Shown here: positions 51,650 to 60,041 of the stretch, piece by piece
How the letters are laid out: each line of letters opens with the position of its first letter
How positions within the stretch are numbered: position 1 is the first letter of the stretch
From: Candidatus Pseudoruminococcus merdavium
Lineage (GTDB): Bacteria; Bacillota; Clostridia; Oscillospirales; Ruminococcaceae
DNA length: 64,000 nucleotides
Direction: 5' to 3'
NCBI GenBank assembly: GCA_904419745.1
Contig: CAJFSS010000005.1
Span: 186,001-250,000, forward strand
Notes under the pieces: model-generated
What the model saw: only the letters and a program-made list of their open reading frames with translations
Databases searched by the model: none
What the model was told of the DNA's origin: nothing
Made by a program: the position numbers and the translations under genes

Positions 51650-52546
51650 ATGAAAATACTCTGTTTTGGTTCACTGAACTTGGATAATGTCTATCAGGTG
51701 GAGCATCACGTCCGATCGGGGGAAACACTTGCTTCGCAGAGTCTTACCCAGTATCCAGGAGGAAAGGGATTAAATCAGTCGATAGCTCTGGCAAGAGCGG
51801 GAGCCAATGTTTATCATGCCGGACAGATTGGGCAGGACGGAGAACGCCTGGTTTCGTTGCTCAAAGAAAATGGGGTGAATTGCAAATTTGTCCTACAATC
51901 TCAGGAACGTACGGGCCATGCAATTATCCAAGTGGATCAAAATGGGCAGAACTGTATCCTTTTGTACGGAGGAGCAAACCGTACTATGCAACCCGCATGG
52001 ATGGAAAGAGTATTGGCTCACTTTGAAAGCGGGGATATCCTGCTTTTGCAAAATGAAATCAATGGGCTTCCATTCCTTATGAAGTATGCTCACGAAAAAG
52101 GAATGCAAATTGCCTTGAACCCCTCTCCGATTGACGGAGGGCTTTTCTCTCTGCCGTTAGATACAGTGCGTTGGTTTCTATTGAACGAGATAGAAGGAGA
52201 AGCATTGACCGGGGTCAAAGAGCCGAAACGCATCTGTCAAAAACTTTTGGAAAATTATCCAAATGCGGAGATGATCCTGACACTCGGGAGTGAAGGGGTT
52301 TGTTATCAATCCAAAGATCAAAAGCTTGTTCATCCAAGCTATCGGGTGCCCGTGGTGGATACCACAGCTGCAGGAGATACTTTTACAGGATATTTCCTTG
52401 CAAAAATTTCAGCCGGAGAATCTGTTTCCTATGCGCTGGAATGTGCATCAAAGGCCGCTGCGTTGGCGGTTTCTCAGGAAGGGGCGGCCCCTTCCATTCC
52501 AACTATTGAGGAAGTGCAACGGTTCGATTTTCCGGCCAGGGAGTAG
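51650..52546 (+). CDS. PfkB-family sugar kinase (ribokinase-like)
   Basis: The 298-residue kinase phosphorylates a sugar or nucleoside. It has the PfkB signatures: the N-terminal GSLNLDNVYQV, the substrate region YPGGKGLNQSIALARAG, and the ATP/anion-hole motif DTTAAGDTFTGYF with the catalytic Asp. The GGKGLNQ pattern and length fit the ribokinase subgroup, but ribose specificity is not established. The start at 51650 follows AAGGGGTG. No transporter or regulator for a sugar is adjacent. Confidence 0.9.
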   Translation: MKILCFGSLNLDNVYQVEHHVRSGETLASQSLTQYPGGKGLNQSIALARAGANVYHAGQIGQDGERLVSLLKENGVNCKFVLQSQERTGHAIIQVDQNGQNCILLYGGANRTMQPAWMERVLAHFESGDILLLQNEINGLPFLMKYAHEKGMQIALNPSPIDGGLFSLPLDTVRWFLLNEIEGEALTGVKEPKRICQKLLENYPNAEMILTLGSEGVCYQSKDQKLVHPSYRVPVVDTTAAGDTFTGYFLAKISAGESVSYALECASKAAALAVSQEGAAPSIPTIEEVQRFDFPARE

Positions 52547-52623
52547 GCTTTTGGATATTACGGGATAGAAGGGGCAAGGTATTTTCTACATCTTCTGGTT
52601 TGTCAGATAAGGGGGAATTCATA

Positions 52624-53310
52624 GTGGATATGCGGGAACAAATTGAACAACTGGCTTTCCAGCTTGGGGTATGTGATATTGGATTTAGTAAAGTGGATGA
52701 TTTCAAGGAAGGTTTTGAGAACGGAGTATCAATTGTAGTAAAACTTTCCGACGAAGTACTCCGAGAGATTTCTGATAAACCAACCCATTCCTATTTCCAT
52801 CATTATCGCACAGTCAATACTTTTATCGATCAATGCCTTCTCAAAATCGGAATGCTTTTGGAGAGAAATGGGTATCGTTATGTGCCGATTGGCGCTTCTC
52901 AGAGTATCAATTTGGATGGAAACCCTTTTCAGGGGAGGTATTCCCATAAAAAAGCGGCCTGCCTTGCAGGACTTGGAAGCATTGGGAAAAATGTTTTGTT
53001 TTTGCACCGGGTTCATGGTCCAAAAGTGCGCTTGGGAACTTTATTTACAGATTGTGATTTGGGCGGTTCCCATTTATTTCCGGATAATCCATGTGGCAGC
53101 TGCCAAATTTGTGCAAACGCCTGCCCGGCAATGGCGATTCCCCATGTGTTAGAATATGCATCCGGGCAGCTTCCGCAATTGGATGCAAAGGCATGTAGCG
53201 ACTATATGAAACAGCATTTTAAAATGATTGGCAGAGGAGCTGTCTGCGGGATTTGTATCCGGAATTGTCCCAAGGCGCAGCTGGATGGAACCCCCATTTG
53301 GCTTGACTGA
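52624..53310 (+). CDS. 4Fe-4S double-cluster protein related to QueG
   Basis: The 228-residue protein resembles the C-terminal half of epoxyqueuosine reductase. It has GLGSIGKNVLFLH, then two iron-sulfur motifs (CGSCQICANACP and CGICIRNCP). At 228 residues it is much shorter than QueG (~380) and lacks its full cobalamin-binding N-terminal part, so queuosine synthesis is unlikely; relatives are annotated only as 4Fe-4S double-cluster proteins. A GTG at 52624 is taken as the start because AGGGGGAA lies upstream; an ATG at 52630 is possible. Confidence 0.82.
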   Translation: MDMREQIEQLAFQLGVCDIGFSKVDDFKEGFENGVSIVVKLSDEVLREISDKPTHSYFHHYRTVNTFIDQCLLKIGMLLERNGYRYVPIGASQSINLDGNPFQGRYSHKKAACLAGLGSIGKNVLFLHRVHGPKVRLGTLFTDCDLGGSHLFPDNPCGSCQICANACPAMAIPHVLEYASGQLPQLDAKACSDYMKQHFKMIGRGAVCGICIRNCPKAQLDGTPIWLD

Positions 53311-53409
53311 AAAAACAGATGAAATTTTTCATGATTGTGGACGATGAATGGAGGATATCTTGATTATCTTTCCTGAATACTTTATTATCACATGTCAAAT
53401 GGCCCCATC

Positions 53410-53437
53410 TTGTAATTTTCTTTTTCGGTTATAAAAT
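53410..53437 (+). promoter_or_regulatory. candidate promoter of the repeat-protein/sigma operon
   Basis: TTGTAA (53410-53415), 16 bases, TAAAAT (53432-53437), about 98 bases before the start codon. No clear ECF-type -35 (GGAAC) at the right distance is visible. Confidence 0.35.
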
Positions 53438-53534
53438 AGGGTAAAAAATTTATAAGAAATTGAATGGATTTTCTTTCTGCAATCGTATTATAGGTGAACG
53501 GAAACATAACGCTAAAGAATTGGAGGAGAAAATC

Positions 53535-53966
53535 ATGAAAAAAATAGTGTCTGTTGTTTCGGCTGTAGTATTGGTGTTTTTCATCGGAACCGTTTGTACA
53601 TTTGCGGCGGGTCCAGAGCGCGGTAATACTTTCACAGATGCGGATAGTAATGGCATTTGTGATAATTACGAGACATCGGGAACCTGTCTGCAAGCCGGGA
53701 TAGGATGTGGAGGCAATTTCACAGATGCATCGGGAACCTGTCTGCAAGCCGGGATAGGATGTGGAGGCAATTTCACAGATGCGGATGGCGATGGTATTTG
53801 TGATAATTACGAGACATCGGGAACCTGTCTGCAAGCCGGGATAGGATGTGGAGGCAATTTCACGGATGTGGATGGCGATGGTATTTGTGATAATCGCATG
53901 GGAAAGTCATCTCCACAACATGGCAAGTGTAAAGGAAATAGTTTCCGAAGAGGACAGACTAAATAA
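53535..53966 (+). CDS. secreted cysteine- and Asp-rich repeat protein
   Basis: The 143-residue protein starts with a signal peptide (KKIVSVVSAVVLVFFIGTVCTFAA). The mature part has repeats of two kinds: SGTCLQAGIGCGGNFTD three times, and DADSNGICDN, DADGDGICDN and DVDGDGICDN. The second is an Asp-rich D-x-D-x-(D/N)-G-I-C loop, which resembles calcium-binding thrombospondin type 3 or EF-hand-like loops. The C-terminus is basic. GGAGGAG precedes the ATG at 53535. It is followed 18 bases later by an ECF sigma gene and then an RsgI-like anti-sigma gene, so it is probably the regulon's output or its signal protein. Function unknown. Confidence 0.8.
   Translation: MKKIVSVVSAVVLVFFIGTVCTFAAGPERGNTFTDADSNGICDNYETSGTCLQAGIGCGGNFTDASGTCLQAGIGCGGNFTDADGDGICDNYETSGTCLQAGIGCGGNFTDVDGDGICDNRMGKSSPQHGKCKGNSFRRGQTK
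53674..53868 (+). repeat. in-frame direct repeats in the secreted protein gene
   Basis: A nearly identical unit of about 54 bases starting CATCGGGAACC occurs at 53674, 53728 and 53815. The offsets (54 and 87 bases) are multiples of three, so the frame is kept; the longer spacing includes an Asp-loop segment. Confidence 0.92.
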
Positions 53967-53984
53967 CAGTAAATGGGGTCTTTT

Positions 53985-54449
53985 ATGCGGAGCGAAGAAG
54001 AGGTAAACAGAGTTATTGAGCAATATTCCGATACAGTCCGAAGGATTTGTATGGTGCATTTGAAAAACTATGCTGATACCGAGGACATATTTCAAAATGT
54101 GTTTTTGAAATATGTCCTTAGCTCCGTTTCCTTTGAAAATGAAGAACATGAAAAAGCATGGTTTATTCGTGTCACCATAAACGCTTGTAAAGATTTGTTG
54201 AAAAGCTTTTTTCGAACACGAACCATATCCATTGATGAAATCGTTGAACAGCCCACTGCGTTGCAACCAGATAACAGGGAGGTTTTAGAGGCCGTTCTTT
54301 CACTACCAGCTAAATACAAAGATGTCGTCTACCTCTATTATTACGAGGGATATTCTGTTCCACAGATAAGCAGGATTCTCAGAAAAAATGTAAATACGGT
54401 TTATACACTTTTGACCCGTTCCAAAAAATTGCTCAGGGATAAATTGTGA
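53985..54449 (+). CDS. ECF-type RNA polymerase sigma factor
   Basis: The 154-residue protein has sigma region 2 (YSDTVRRICMVHLKNYADTEDIFQN, in two blocks) and region 4 (LPAKYKDVVYLYYYEGYSVPQISRIL). There is no region 3, which defines the extracytoplasmic-function type. GGGG six bases before the ATG at 53985 marks the start. An anti-sigma gene follows 10 bases downstream. Its target promoters are unknown; it may drive its own operon. Confidence 0.93.
   Translation: MRSEEEVNRVIEQYSDTVRRICMVHLKNYADTEDIFQNVFLKYVLSSVSFENEEHEKAWFIRVTINACKDLLKSFFRTRTISIDEIVEQPTALQPDNREVLEAVLSLPAKYKDVVYLYYYEGYSVPQISRILRKNVNTVYTLLTRSKKLLRDKL
54082..54118 (+). other. perfect inverted repeat inside the ECF sigma gene
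   Basis: AGGACATATTTCAAAA (54082-54097) and TTTTGAAATATGTCCT (54103-54118) are exact complements around a five-base loop. The hairpin lies wholly within codons (EDIFQNVFLKYVL), so it should form in the mRNA. Confidence 0.75.
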
Positions 54450-54459
54450 GGTGATGGAG

Positions 54460-55233
54460 ATGGACGATAAAATAAAAGAAACTTTCGATAAAATCCACGC
54501 AGAAGACGAACTAAAAGATAAAACCAGGGCATTTCTCCTAAAAAAAACACAGGGCTATACAGAATATAAAAATTCGAGATATTTGCATGCGATTCGTGTC
54601 GCGGCTTGTTGTTTATTTTTCATTTTCATCGGATGGCTTGGGTATTGGCTTTATTTTCTTCCCACATCTTTTATCAGTATAGATGTGAATCCCTCAATGG
54701 AATTGGGACTTAATCGATTCGAAAGGGTTGTTTCTGTAAAGGAATACAATGATGACGGTAAAAAATTAGCAGATTCTTTTGATCTGAATTTTATGGGTTA
54801 TACTGAGGCACTAGAACAGATCCTTGCGGATGAAACAATAAAAAACTATTTGTCACAGGACGAAGTCCTGTCCATTGCCATAATCGGGAACGATAAAGAA
54901 CAAAGCGCAGAGATACTCTCTAATGTTCGGTCCTGTGTGAATGGACAGAAAAATATCTATTGCTATTCTGCAAGCTCCCAAATGGTTGGAGATGCTCATG
55001 AACTGGGGCTTTCCTATGGGAAATACCGGGCATACTTGGAGTTGCGAGAACTGGATCCCAATATTACTGTGGAACAGGTGAGAGAAATGACCATGAGAGA
55101 AATCCGTAACCGGATAAAAGCATTGTCGGATGTTCCATCAAATGGGACACAATCTGAAAGCGAAAAAGGTAAGAATGGTTTCGGAAACGGGTATGGATCT
55201 GGCCTGAGAAGGCAGAAAAATGGGAACCACTGA
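54460..55233 (+). CDS. RsgI-like transmembrane anti-sigma factor
   Basis: The 257-residue protein has a short cytoplasmic N-terminus (DKIKETFDKIHAEDELKDK), one membrane helix (AACCLFFIFIGWLGYWLYFL) and an external domain starting SIDVNPSMELGLNRFERVVSV. This external block is the hallmark of the RsgI family; in RsgI proteins cleavage at the Asn-Pro bond (VNP here) starts signalling. The C-terminal tail is low-complexity (Gly, Asn, Ser). It should hold the ECF sigma factor inactive until an outside signal triggers proteolysis. AGGTG precedes the ATG at 54460. Confidence 0.82.
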   Translation: MDDKIKETFDKIHAEDELKDKTRAFLLKKTQGYTEYKNSRYLHAIRVAACCLFFIFIGWLGYWLYFLPTSFISIDVNPSMELGLNRFERVVSVKEYNDDGKKLADSFDLNFMGYTEALEQILADETIKNYLSQDEVLSIAIIGNDKEQSAEILSNVRSCVNGQKNIYCYSASSQMVGDAHELGLSYGKYRAYLELRELDPNITVEQVREMTMREIRNRIKALSDVPSNGTQSESEKGKNGFGNGYGSGLRRQKNGNH

Positions 55234-55295
55234 TTTTTTATGAGGAGTACTTTTCATAAAAACGTTTGGAAAAATGCAATATGACAGGAATAACT

Positions 55296-55330
55296 GAGCA
55301 TCCTTGTGCCTGCAAGGGTGCTTTGATTTT
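55296..55330 (+). terminator. terminator of the ECF operon
   Basis: GAGCATCCTTG pairs with CAAGGGTGCTT (one G-T pair) followed by a T-rich stretch. Confidence 0.7.
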
Positions 55331-55433
55331 ATTGATTTTTTACTTAAATTTTGTGATTGTTTGGAAATGATGTTAATTTCTAAAAGAAATATTCGTGATA
55401 ATATCAGAAATTTTACAAAAGCATTATCGTTTG

Positions 55434-55463
55434 TTTACAAATACAGAGGGAGAATGCTATAAT
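55434..55463 (+). promoter_or_regulatory. promoter of the Na/Pi cotransporter gene
   Basis: TTTACA (55434-55439), 18 bases, TATAAT (55458-55463). The 307-base gap before the gene holds this promoter and the preceding terminator; otherwise nothing is seen. Confidence 0.65.
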
Positions 55464-55540
55464 AACCTTGTCAAAAATCATTAGAAAATGGAAAATTGTG
55501 TGCTGTTTAAACAATGGAACACGTAAATAGGAGGAAGTAT

Positions 55541-57307
55541 ATGGACATTTTTAATGTCATTACGCTCGCGGGCGGGCTTGCTATGTTTTTGTACGGAATG
55601 TCTGCAATGGGGAGTGGATTGGAAAAGCTTTCTGGCGGACGTTTGGAACGAATTCTTGAAAAGCTGACAAATAATGTTTTAAAAAGCGTTCTGCTCGGCT
55701 TAGTTGTTACTGCCTGTATCCAGAGCTCTTCTGCCACCACGGTCATTGTTGTTGGTTTTGTCAACGCGGGAATCCTCCGGCTGCGGCAGGCAATTGGCGT
55801 CATTATGGGCGCAAATATTGGAACCACGATCACCGCACAGATTCTGCGGCTTTCCGATTTGTCCGGGGATAATTTTTTCCTTCGCCTGTTAAAACCCACT
55901 GCGCTTGCCCCACTGGTGGCAGTTATTGGTATCGTCCTGTTTATGTTTTGCAAAAAGGCATTTAAAAAGGATTTGGGTCAAATCCTTTTGGGGTTTGGAA
56001 TTCTGTTCCAAGGAATGTTTTCCATGGAAGCGGCTATGGAGCCTCTTCAGCAGTCTGAAGCCTTTGGAAATTTTTTAGTCACTCTTTCTAATCCGATTTT
56101 TGGCGTATTGGCTGGTGCAATTGTAACTGCGATTATTCGGAGTTCCTCTGCATCTGTTGGAATTTTGCAGGCGCTCAGTTCCACTGGAAAGGTGACTTAT
56201 TCCGTTGCTTTCCCGATTATTATGGGACAGAATATTGGCACTTGTGTCACATCTCTTCTTGCAAGTATTGGAACCAGCAAAAATGCAAGGCGGGCGGCAA
56301 TGGTTCACCTGTATTTTAATGTCATAGGAACTATTATTTTCTTGATTGGAACCTATGCGATTGAGTATACGATTGGATTCAGTTTCTGGGAAATGCCCAT
56401 TGATCGTGGTGGAATTGCCAATTTCCACACACTTTTTAATGTGGTGGTTACTTTAATCTTTATCCCCTTTACCGGTTTGTTGGAAAAACTTGCTCGTATG
56501 ACAATCCGTGACAGGGAAGGGGTGGATATCCAGACTGTCAATGAGATTCTGGACGAACGGTTTCTTGTTTCGCCCTCCCTTGCTCTGCAAAAATGCACAA
56601 GTACAGTCGAACACATGGCTGCTCTGGCAAAAGAAAATTTCAGCCGGATTGTAGTGTTATTTGACAAATATGATGCAAAGGCGATAGAATATATCCGTGA
56701 GAATGAAGACGCGATTGACAGGATGGAAGATAAATTGGGGCAATATCTGCTCAAATTGACACAGAAGGAACTCAATGAGAGTGAGAATAAAACTGTCACA
56801 GAGCTGCTCCATCTGATCAACGAATTTGAAAGAATTGGGGATTACTCCATCAATATTTTGGAATCTGCCGAGGAGATGTACCATCATAAAATTGCTTTTT
56901 CCGCGGAGGCAAAAAGGGAGCTTGCCGTTATCAATGAAGCTGTAGCGGAGATTATTGATAAGGCATGTACTTGTTTGGTGAATCATGACAGTATTGTCGC
57001 GGCTGGAATAGAACCGTTGGAAGAAACCATTGATCGGATTCAGGAGACTCTGAAGAACCGCCATATAGAGCGCTTGAAACAGGGAAAGTGCAGTGTGGAA
57101 GGCGGGGTTGTCCTGCTCGATATCCTCACAAACCTGGAGAGGATTGCGGATCATTGTTCCAACATTGCGCTGTACATCCTGGATTATAACAGCGACGTCT
57201 CCCTTTTTGACCATCATGAGTATCTTAAAAGTATGCATGAGGGTTCAAAGGAAGAGTTTAACCGCCTGTTGAGTGTATATAAAGAAAAGTATTATGCCAG
57301 AATTTGA
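55541..57307 (+). CDS. Na/Pi-cotransporter II-like protein with PhoU-like domain
   Basis: The 588-residue protein has a repeated membrane domain (residues ~1-310) with the paired QSSSAT motifs of sodium-phosphate cotransporters: ACIQSSSATTVIVVGFVNAG and AIIRSSSASVGILQALS. The C-terminal ~230 residues are helical PhoU-like (ENEDAIDRMEDKLGQYLLKL, FERIGDYSINILESAEEM), which would link transport to phosphate sensing. The start at 55541 follows AGGAGGAAG. The small PAS gene downstream is close enough (19 bases) to share its transcript. Confidence 0.93.
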   Translation: MDIFNVITLAGGLAMFLYGMSAMGSGLEKLSGGRLERILEKLTNNVLKSVLLGLVVTACIQSSSATTVIVVGFVNAGILRLRQAIGVIMGANIGTTITAQILRLSDLSGDNFFLRLLKPTALAPLVAVIGIVLFMFCKKAFKKDLGQILLGFGILFQGMFSMEAAMEPLQQSEAFGNFLVTLSNPIFGVLAGAIVTAIIRSSSASVGILQALSSTGKVTYSVAFPIIMGQNIGTCVTSLLASIGTSKNARRAAMVHLYFNVIGTIIFLIGTYAIEYTIGFSFWEMPIDRGGIANFHTLFNVVVTLIFIPFTGLLEKLARMTIRDREGVDIQTVNEILDERFLVSPSLALQKCTSTVEHMAALAKENFSRIVVLFDKYDAKAIEYIRENEDAIDRMEDKLGQYLLKLTQKELNESENKTVTELLHLINEFERIGDYSINILESAEEMYHHKIAFSAEAKRELAVINEAVAEIIDKACTCLVNHDSIVAAGIEPLEETIDRIQETLKNRHIERLKQGKCSVEGGVVLLDILTNLERIADHCSNIALYILDYNSDVSLFDHHEYLKSMHEGSKEEFNRLLSVYKEKYYARI

Positions 57308-57326
57308 CCGAAAGGAGTTGGGCTTT

Positions 57327-57674
57327 TTGACCAAAGAACAGATTACTTCCTACATCGTGGATGCGATCCCCTATCCGGTGGTTTTTGTCGATTGCGACCA
57401 TATTATCCGCTACATGAATAAAGCGGCAAAATATCACTATTATGAGGAACGCGGGTATCGAGATCTGATTGGGAAATCCCTGTTTGACTGTCATCAGGAA
57501 GAACGTTCTAAAGAGCATATTATTGCCGCAGTGGAAAAACTGAAAAAACATGCCAATGAAGTGTTTCTCATGGTGGGGGTAAAAAACCAACGGATTTACA
57601 TCAACCCTGTCCGGGATGAAAATGGTGAACTGATCGGATATTTTGAACGATATGAGCTCAATTTACAAAAATAA
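57327..57674 (+). CDS. small PAS-domain protein
   Basis: The 115-residue protein is essentially one PAS domain: YIVDAIPYPVVFVDCDHIIRYMN is the first strand pair, followed by the helical cap and IYINPVRDENGELIGYFE. There is no kinase or output domain, so it may sense a ligand or redox state and act through a partner. TTG at 57327 is chosen because AAAGGAG stands nine bases upstream; an ATG at 57294 lies inside the cotransporter gene without a ribosome site. Probably cotranscribed with the cotransporter. Confidence 0.75.
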   Translation: MTKEQITSYIVDAIPYPVVFVDCDHIIRYMNKAAKYHYYEERGYRDLIGKSLFDCHQEERSKEHIIAAVEKLKKHANEVFLMVGVKNQRIYINPVRDENGELIGYFERYELNLQK

Positions 57675-57725
57675 GAGATTCTGCCGCCTGTTTGTCGCAA
57701 AATTTACAAAATGGTGAATTTTTGA

Positions 57726-57754
57726 TTGACAAACAGGGAGATGCTCTATATAAT
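57726..57754 (+). promoter_or_regulatory. perfect consensus promoter of yceD-rpmF
   Basis: TTGACA (57726-57731), 17 bases, TATAAT (57749-57754): full sigma-A consensus with optimal spacing, as expected for a ribosomal protein operon. Confidence 0.92.
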
Positions 57755-57836
57755 ATTTCTGTGGCGGGTACTGTCAAAATGCCCCATCGCGCATAACGCG
57801 CAGGTATGCCGCAAGAAGAGAGGGGTGCAGGAAAAG

Positions 57837-58328
57837 ATGATGGATTTAAAAACAATCTTTCAAATCCCGGGGGAAACAAAACAGATTGACTGTTCAGTTT
57901 CTATGCAGGATGTGAAGGTTTCCGGTTTTTATCCATTTCCTACACCGATAACAGTTTGTGGCAAGGTGGAAAATGAAGCGGGTATTGTCACGCTCCATTA
58001 CACCGCAGTTATGGATATGCACGTCGTTTGTGACAGGTGTCTGACCGAGCTCGACAAAAGGGAGAAAATGTCCTTTACCCACATTCTGGTAACAGAACTG
58101 TCGAATGAAGATGACGATTCTTATCTTGTTGTCGAGGACGGACTGCTCGACATCGAAGAGCTTGTAGTGTCGGATATTTTGCTGGCGTTGCCTTCAAAAT
58201 TTCTGTGCAAAGCAGACTGCAAGGGACTTTGTCCTGTTTGTGGGACAAACTTGAACGACAGTGAATGTAGTTGCGAAAAAAAGCAATTCGATCCTCGCCT
58301 TGAAGCTCTTAAGGAGCTTTTACAATAG
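57837..58328 (+). CDS. yceD: YceD/DUF177 rRNA-accumulation protein
   Basis: The 163-residue protein belongs to the YceD (DUF177) family, linked to 23S rRNA accumulation and regularly encoded just upstream of rpmF. It shows the family Cys pairs: VCDRCLTEL in the middle and [23 protein letters not shown] near the end (two blocks), probably a zinc site. The start (ATG 57837 or 57840) follows GCAGGAAAAG. rpmF starts 43 bases after its stop. Confidence 0.92.
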   Translation: MMDLKTIFQIPGETKQIDCSVSMQDVKVSGFYPFPTPITVCGKVENEAGIVTLHYTAVMDMHVVCDRCLTELDKREKMSFTHILVTELSNEDDDSYLVVEDGLLDIEELVVSDILLALPSKFLCKADCKGLCPVCGTNLNDSECSCEKKQFDPRLEALKELLQ

Positions 58329-58371
58329 GTTTCGCCGTAAAACGGCAGGACAATTGAAGGAGGTGCTGATC

Positions 58372-58554
58372 ATGGCGGTACCGAAGAGAAAATCTTCCAA
58401 AGCAAGACGCGACAAAAGACGTTCCAACGTATGGAAACTTTCCATGCCTGGTTTCTCGAAGTGCACACAGTGCGGCGAGCTGAAACTCTCTCACAGAGTA
58501 TGCCCGAACTGTGGCTTCTACAAAGGCAAAGAGGTTATCAAGAAGGAAGCGTAA
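58372..58554 (+). CDS. rpmF: 50S ribosomal protein L32
   Basis: The 60-residue protein begins [18 protein letters not shown] and has the zinc ribbon form with four Cys ([18 protein letters not shown]), so it is the C+ type. AAGGAGGTG before the ATG is a very strong ribosome site. It ends the yceD-rpmF unit, followed by a terminator. Confidence 0.98.
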   Translation: MAVPKRKSSKARRDKRRSNVWKLSMPGFSKCTQCGELKLSHRVCPNCGFYKGKEVIKKEA

Positions 58555-58576
58555 GCGCATGGCTTCCTCAAAGAAG

Positions 58577-58607
58577 TAGAGGAGGAGTAATCCTTCTCTA
58601 TTTTTTT
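58577..58607 (+). terminator. terminator after rpmF
   Basis: TAGAGGAGGA pairs with TCCTTCTCTA (one mismatch) and is followed by seven T. A second small hairpin (AGAAACC/GGTTTCT) lies at 58613-58631. Confidence 0.8.
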
Positions 58608-58707
58608 CGCATAGAAACCGGAAGGTTTCTATCATGAATTTGTAAATTGCAGTTATGATAGGATATAAACTAGTTCAGTATGCAGCACATTGGAAGGAGG
58701 AGCAGGA

Positions 58708-60021
58708 TTGAGTGTCGTAATCTGCACAGTTGAAAAAGATTCTCCCGCTTACCGGGCGGGAATCCGTCCCGGGGAAATTCTGCTCTCCCTGAATGGGCAC
58801 CCGATTTTGGACATTCTCGATTACCAGTTTTATATGATGGAGCGCAGTGTGGCGATAGCAACCAGAAAAGATGGCGTTGGTTGTTTTGTCCGTAAAATAC
58901 ACAAAGAGGAATACGAGGATTTAGGGCTGGGGTTTGAAACTTACCTGATGGATAAGCACCATACCTGTAAAAATAAGTGTGTGTTTTGTTTTGTTGATCA
59001 AATGCCACCCGGTATGCGGGAAAGCCTGTATGAAAAGGATGACGATGCCAGGCTCTCCTTTTTGTTTGGAAATTATATCACTTTGACAAACCTGGAACAG
59101 CGGGAAATCGAACGGATTAAACTCATGCATATCAGTCCAATCAATGTGTCCGTGCATACCACAAACCCAGAACTGCGGGTAAAAATGATGAAAAACCCAC
59201 GTGCCGCACAGGTACTCTCTATTATTCGGGAGCTGTGTGAAGCGGGAATTAAAGTGAATACACAGATAGTCCTCTGTCCCGGTCTCAATGATGGGGAAGA
59301 ACTCAAACGCTCTTTGAAGGAATTGGGGGCGCTCTATCCGAATGTGCAGAGTATTGCCTGTGTCCCGGTTGGTTTGACCGATTACCGGGAAGGATTGTTT
59401 GAATTACATCCTTATACATCCCGGGAGGCAAAAGAGGTCATTGATATCATTCACTCCTTTGCAGGGCAATTTGAAAAAGAATACGGGGAACGGATTTGTT
59501 ATCCATCCGATGAGTTCTTTTTAAAAGCCGGCTTGCCAGTTCCACCTCCTGAATACTATGGAGAATTTGCCCAATTGGAAAATGGCGTGGGAATGCTCGC
59601 CCTGTTATCCCAGGAATTCGAAGAGGCGCTTTCTGCAAAGACAGGGGATACCGTGGAGAGGAATCTCTCGTTGGCAACGGGATATGCGGCTTATCCCACC
59701 ATTAAAAAACTCCTTGTTCGCATGAAAGAGAAATTTCCAAAAACACAGTGTCGAGTATATCCCATCCGCAATGATTTTTTTGGACATAATATTACTGTGG
59801 CAGGCCTAATTACCGCTACAGATTTGATGAAACAGCTCAAACCGCAGCCACTTGGGGAAAGGCTTTTACTCCCCACGGTCATGCTGCGGCATGAGCAGGA
59901 TAAGTTTTTGGACGACCACACAATAGCGGATGTAGAGAATGCGCTGAAAGTTCCTGTGACTGTCATTGAGACAGATGGGGCCAGCTTGCTCGATGCGATT
60001 CTCCACTCCGGCACAGCCTGA
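58708..60021 (+). CDS. DUF512 radical SAM protein with PDZ-like N-terminus
   Basis: The 437-residue protein joins a PDZ-like start (VEKDSPAYRAGIRPGEILLSLNG) to a radical SAM-like core with the cluster motif CKNKCVFC (C-x3-C-x2-C), followed by DUF512. This 'putative radical SAM enzyme' is usually encoded next to der in Clostridia, as here. Its substrate is unknown. The start is TTG at 58708 behind AAGGAGGA; the ATG-less N-terminus fits the PDZ domain start. der follows 20 bases downstream. Confidence 0.9.
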   Translation: MSVVICTVEKDSPAYRAGIRPGEILLSLNGHPILDILDYQFYMMERSVAIATRKDGVGCFVRKIHKEEYEDLGLGFETYLMDKHHTCKNKCVFCFVDQMPPGMRESLYEKDDDARLSFLFGNYITLTNLEQREIERIKLMHISPINVSVHTTNPELRVKMMKNPRAAQVLSIIRELCEAGIKVNTQIVLCPGLNDGEELKRSLKELGALYPNVQSIACVPVGLTDYREGLFELHPYTSREAKEVIDIIHSFAGQFEKEYGERICYPSDEFFLKAGLPVPPPEYYGEFAQLENGVGMLALLSQEFEEALSAKTGDTVERNLSLATGYAAYPTIKKLLVRMKEKFPKTQCRVYPIRNDFFGHNITVAGLITATDLMKQLKPQPLGERLLLPTVMLRHEQDKFLDDHTIADVENALKVPVTVIETDGASLLDAILHSGTA

Positions 60022-60041
60022 TGACAGGAGGCGAAAACAAG

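Noticed and set aside
53674-53868. Spaced direct repeats, considered as a short CRISPR array
   Set aside because: The repeats are in frame within a gene with signal peptide and ribosome site, spacing differs (54 and 87 bases), and no cas genes are present.
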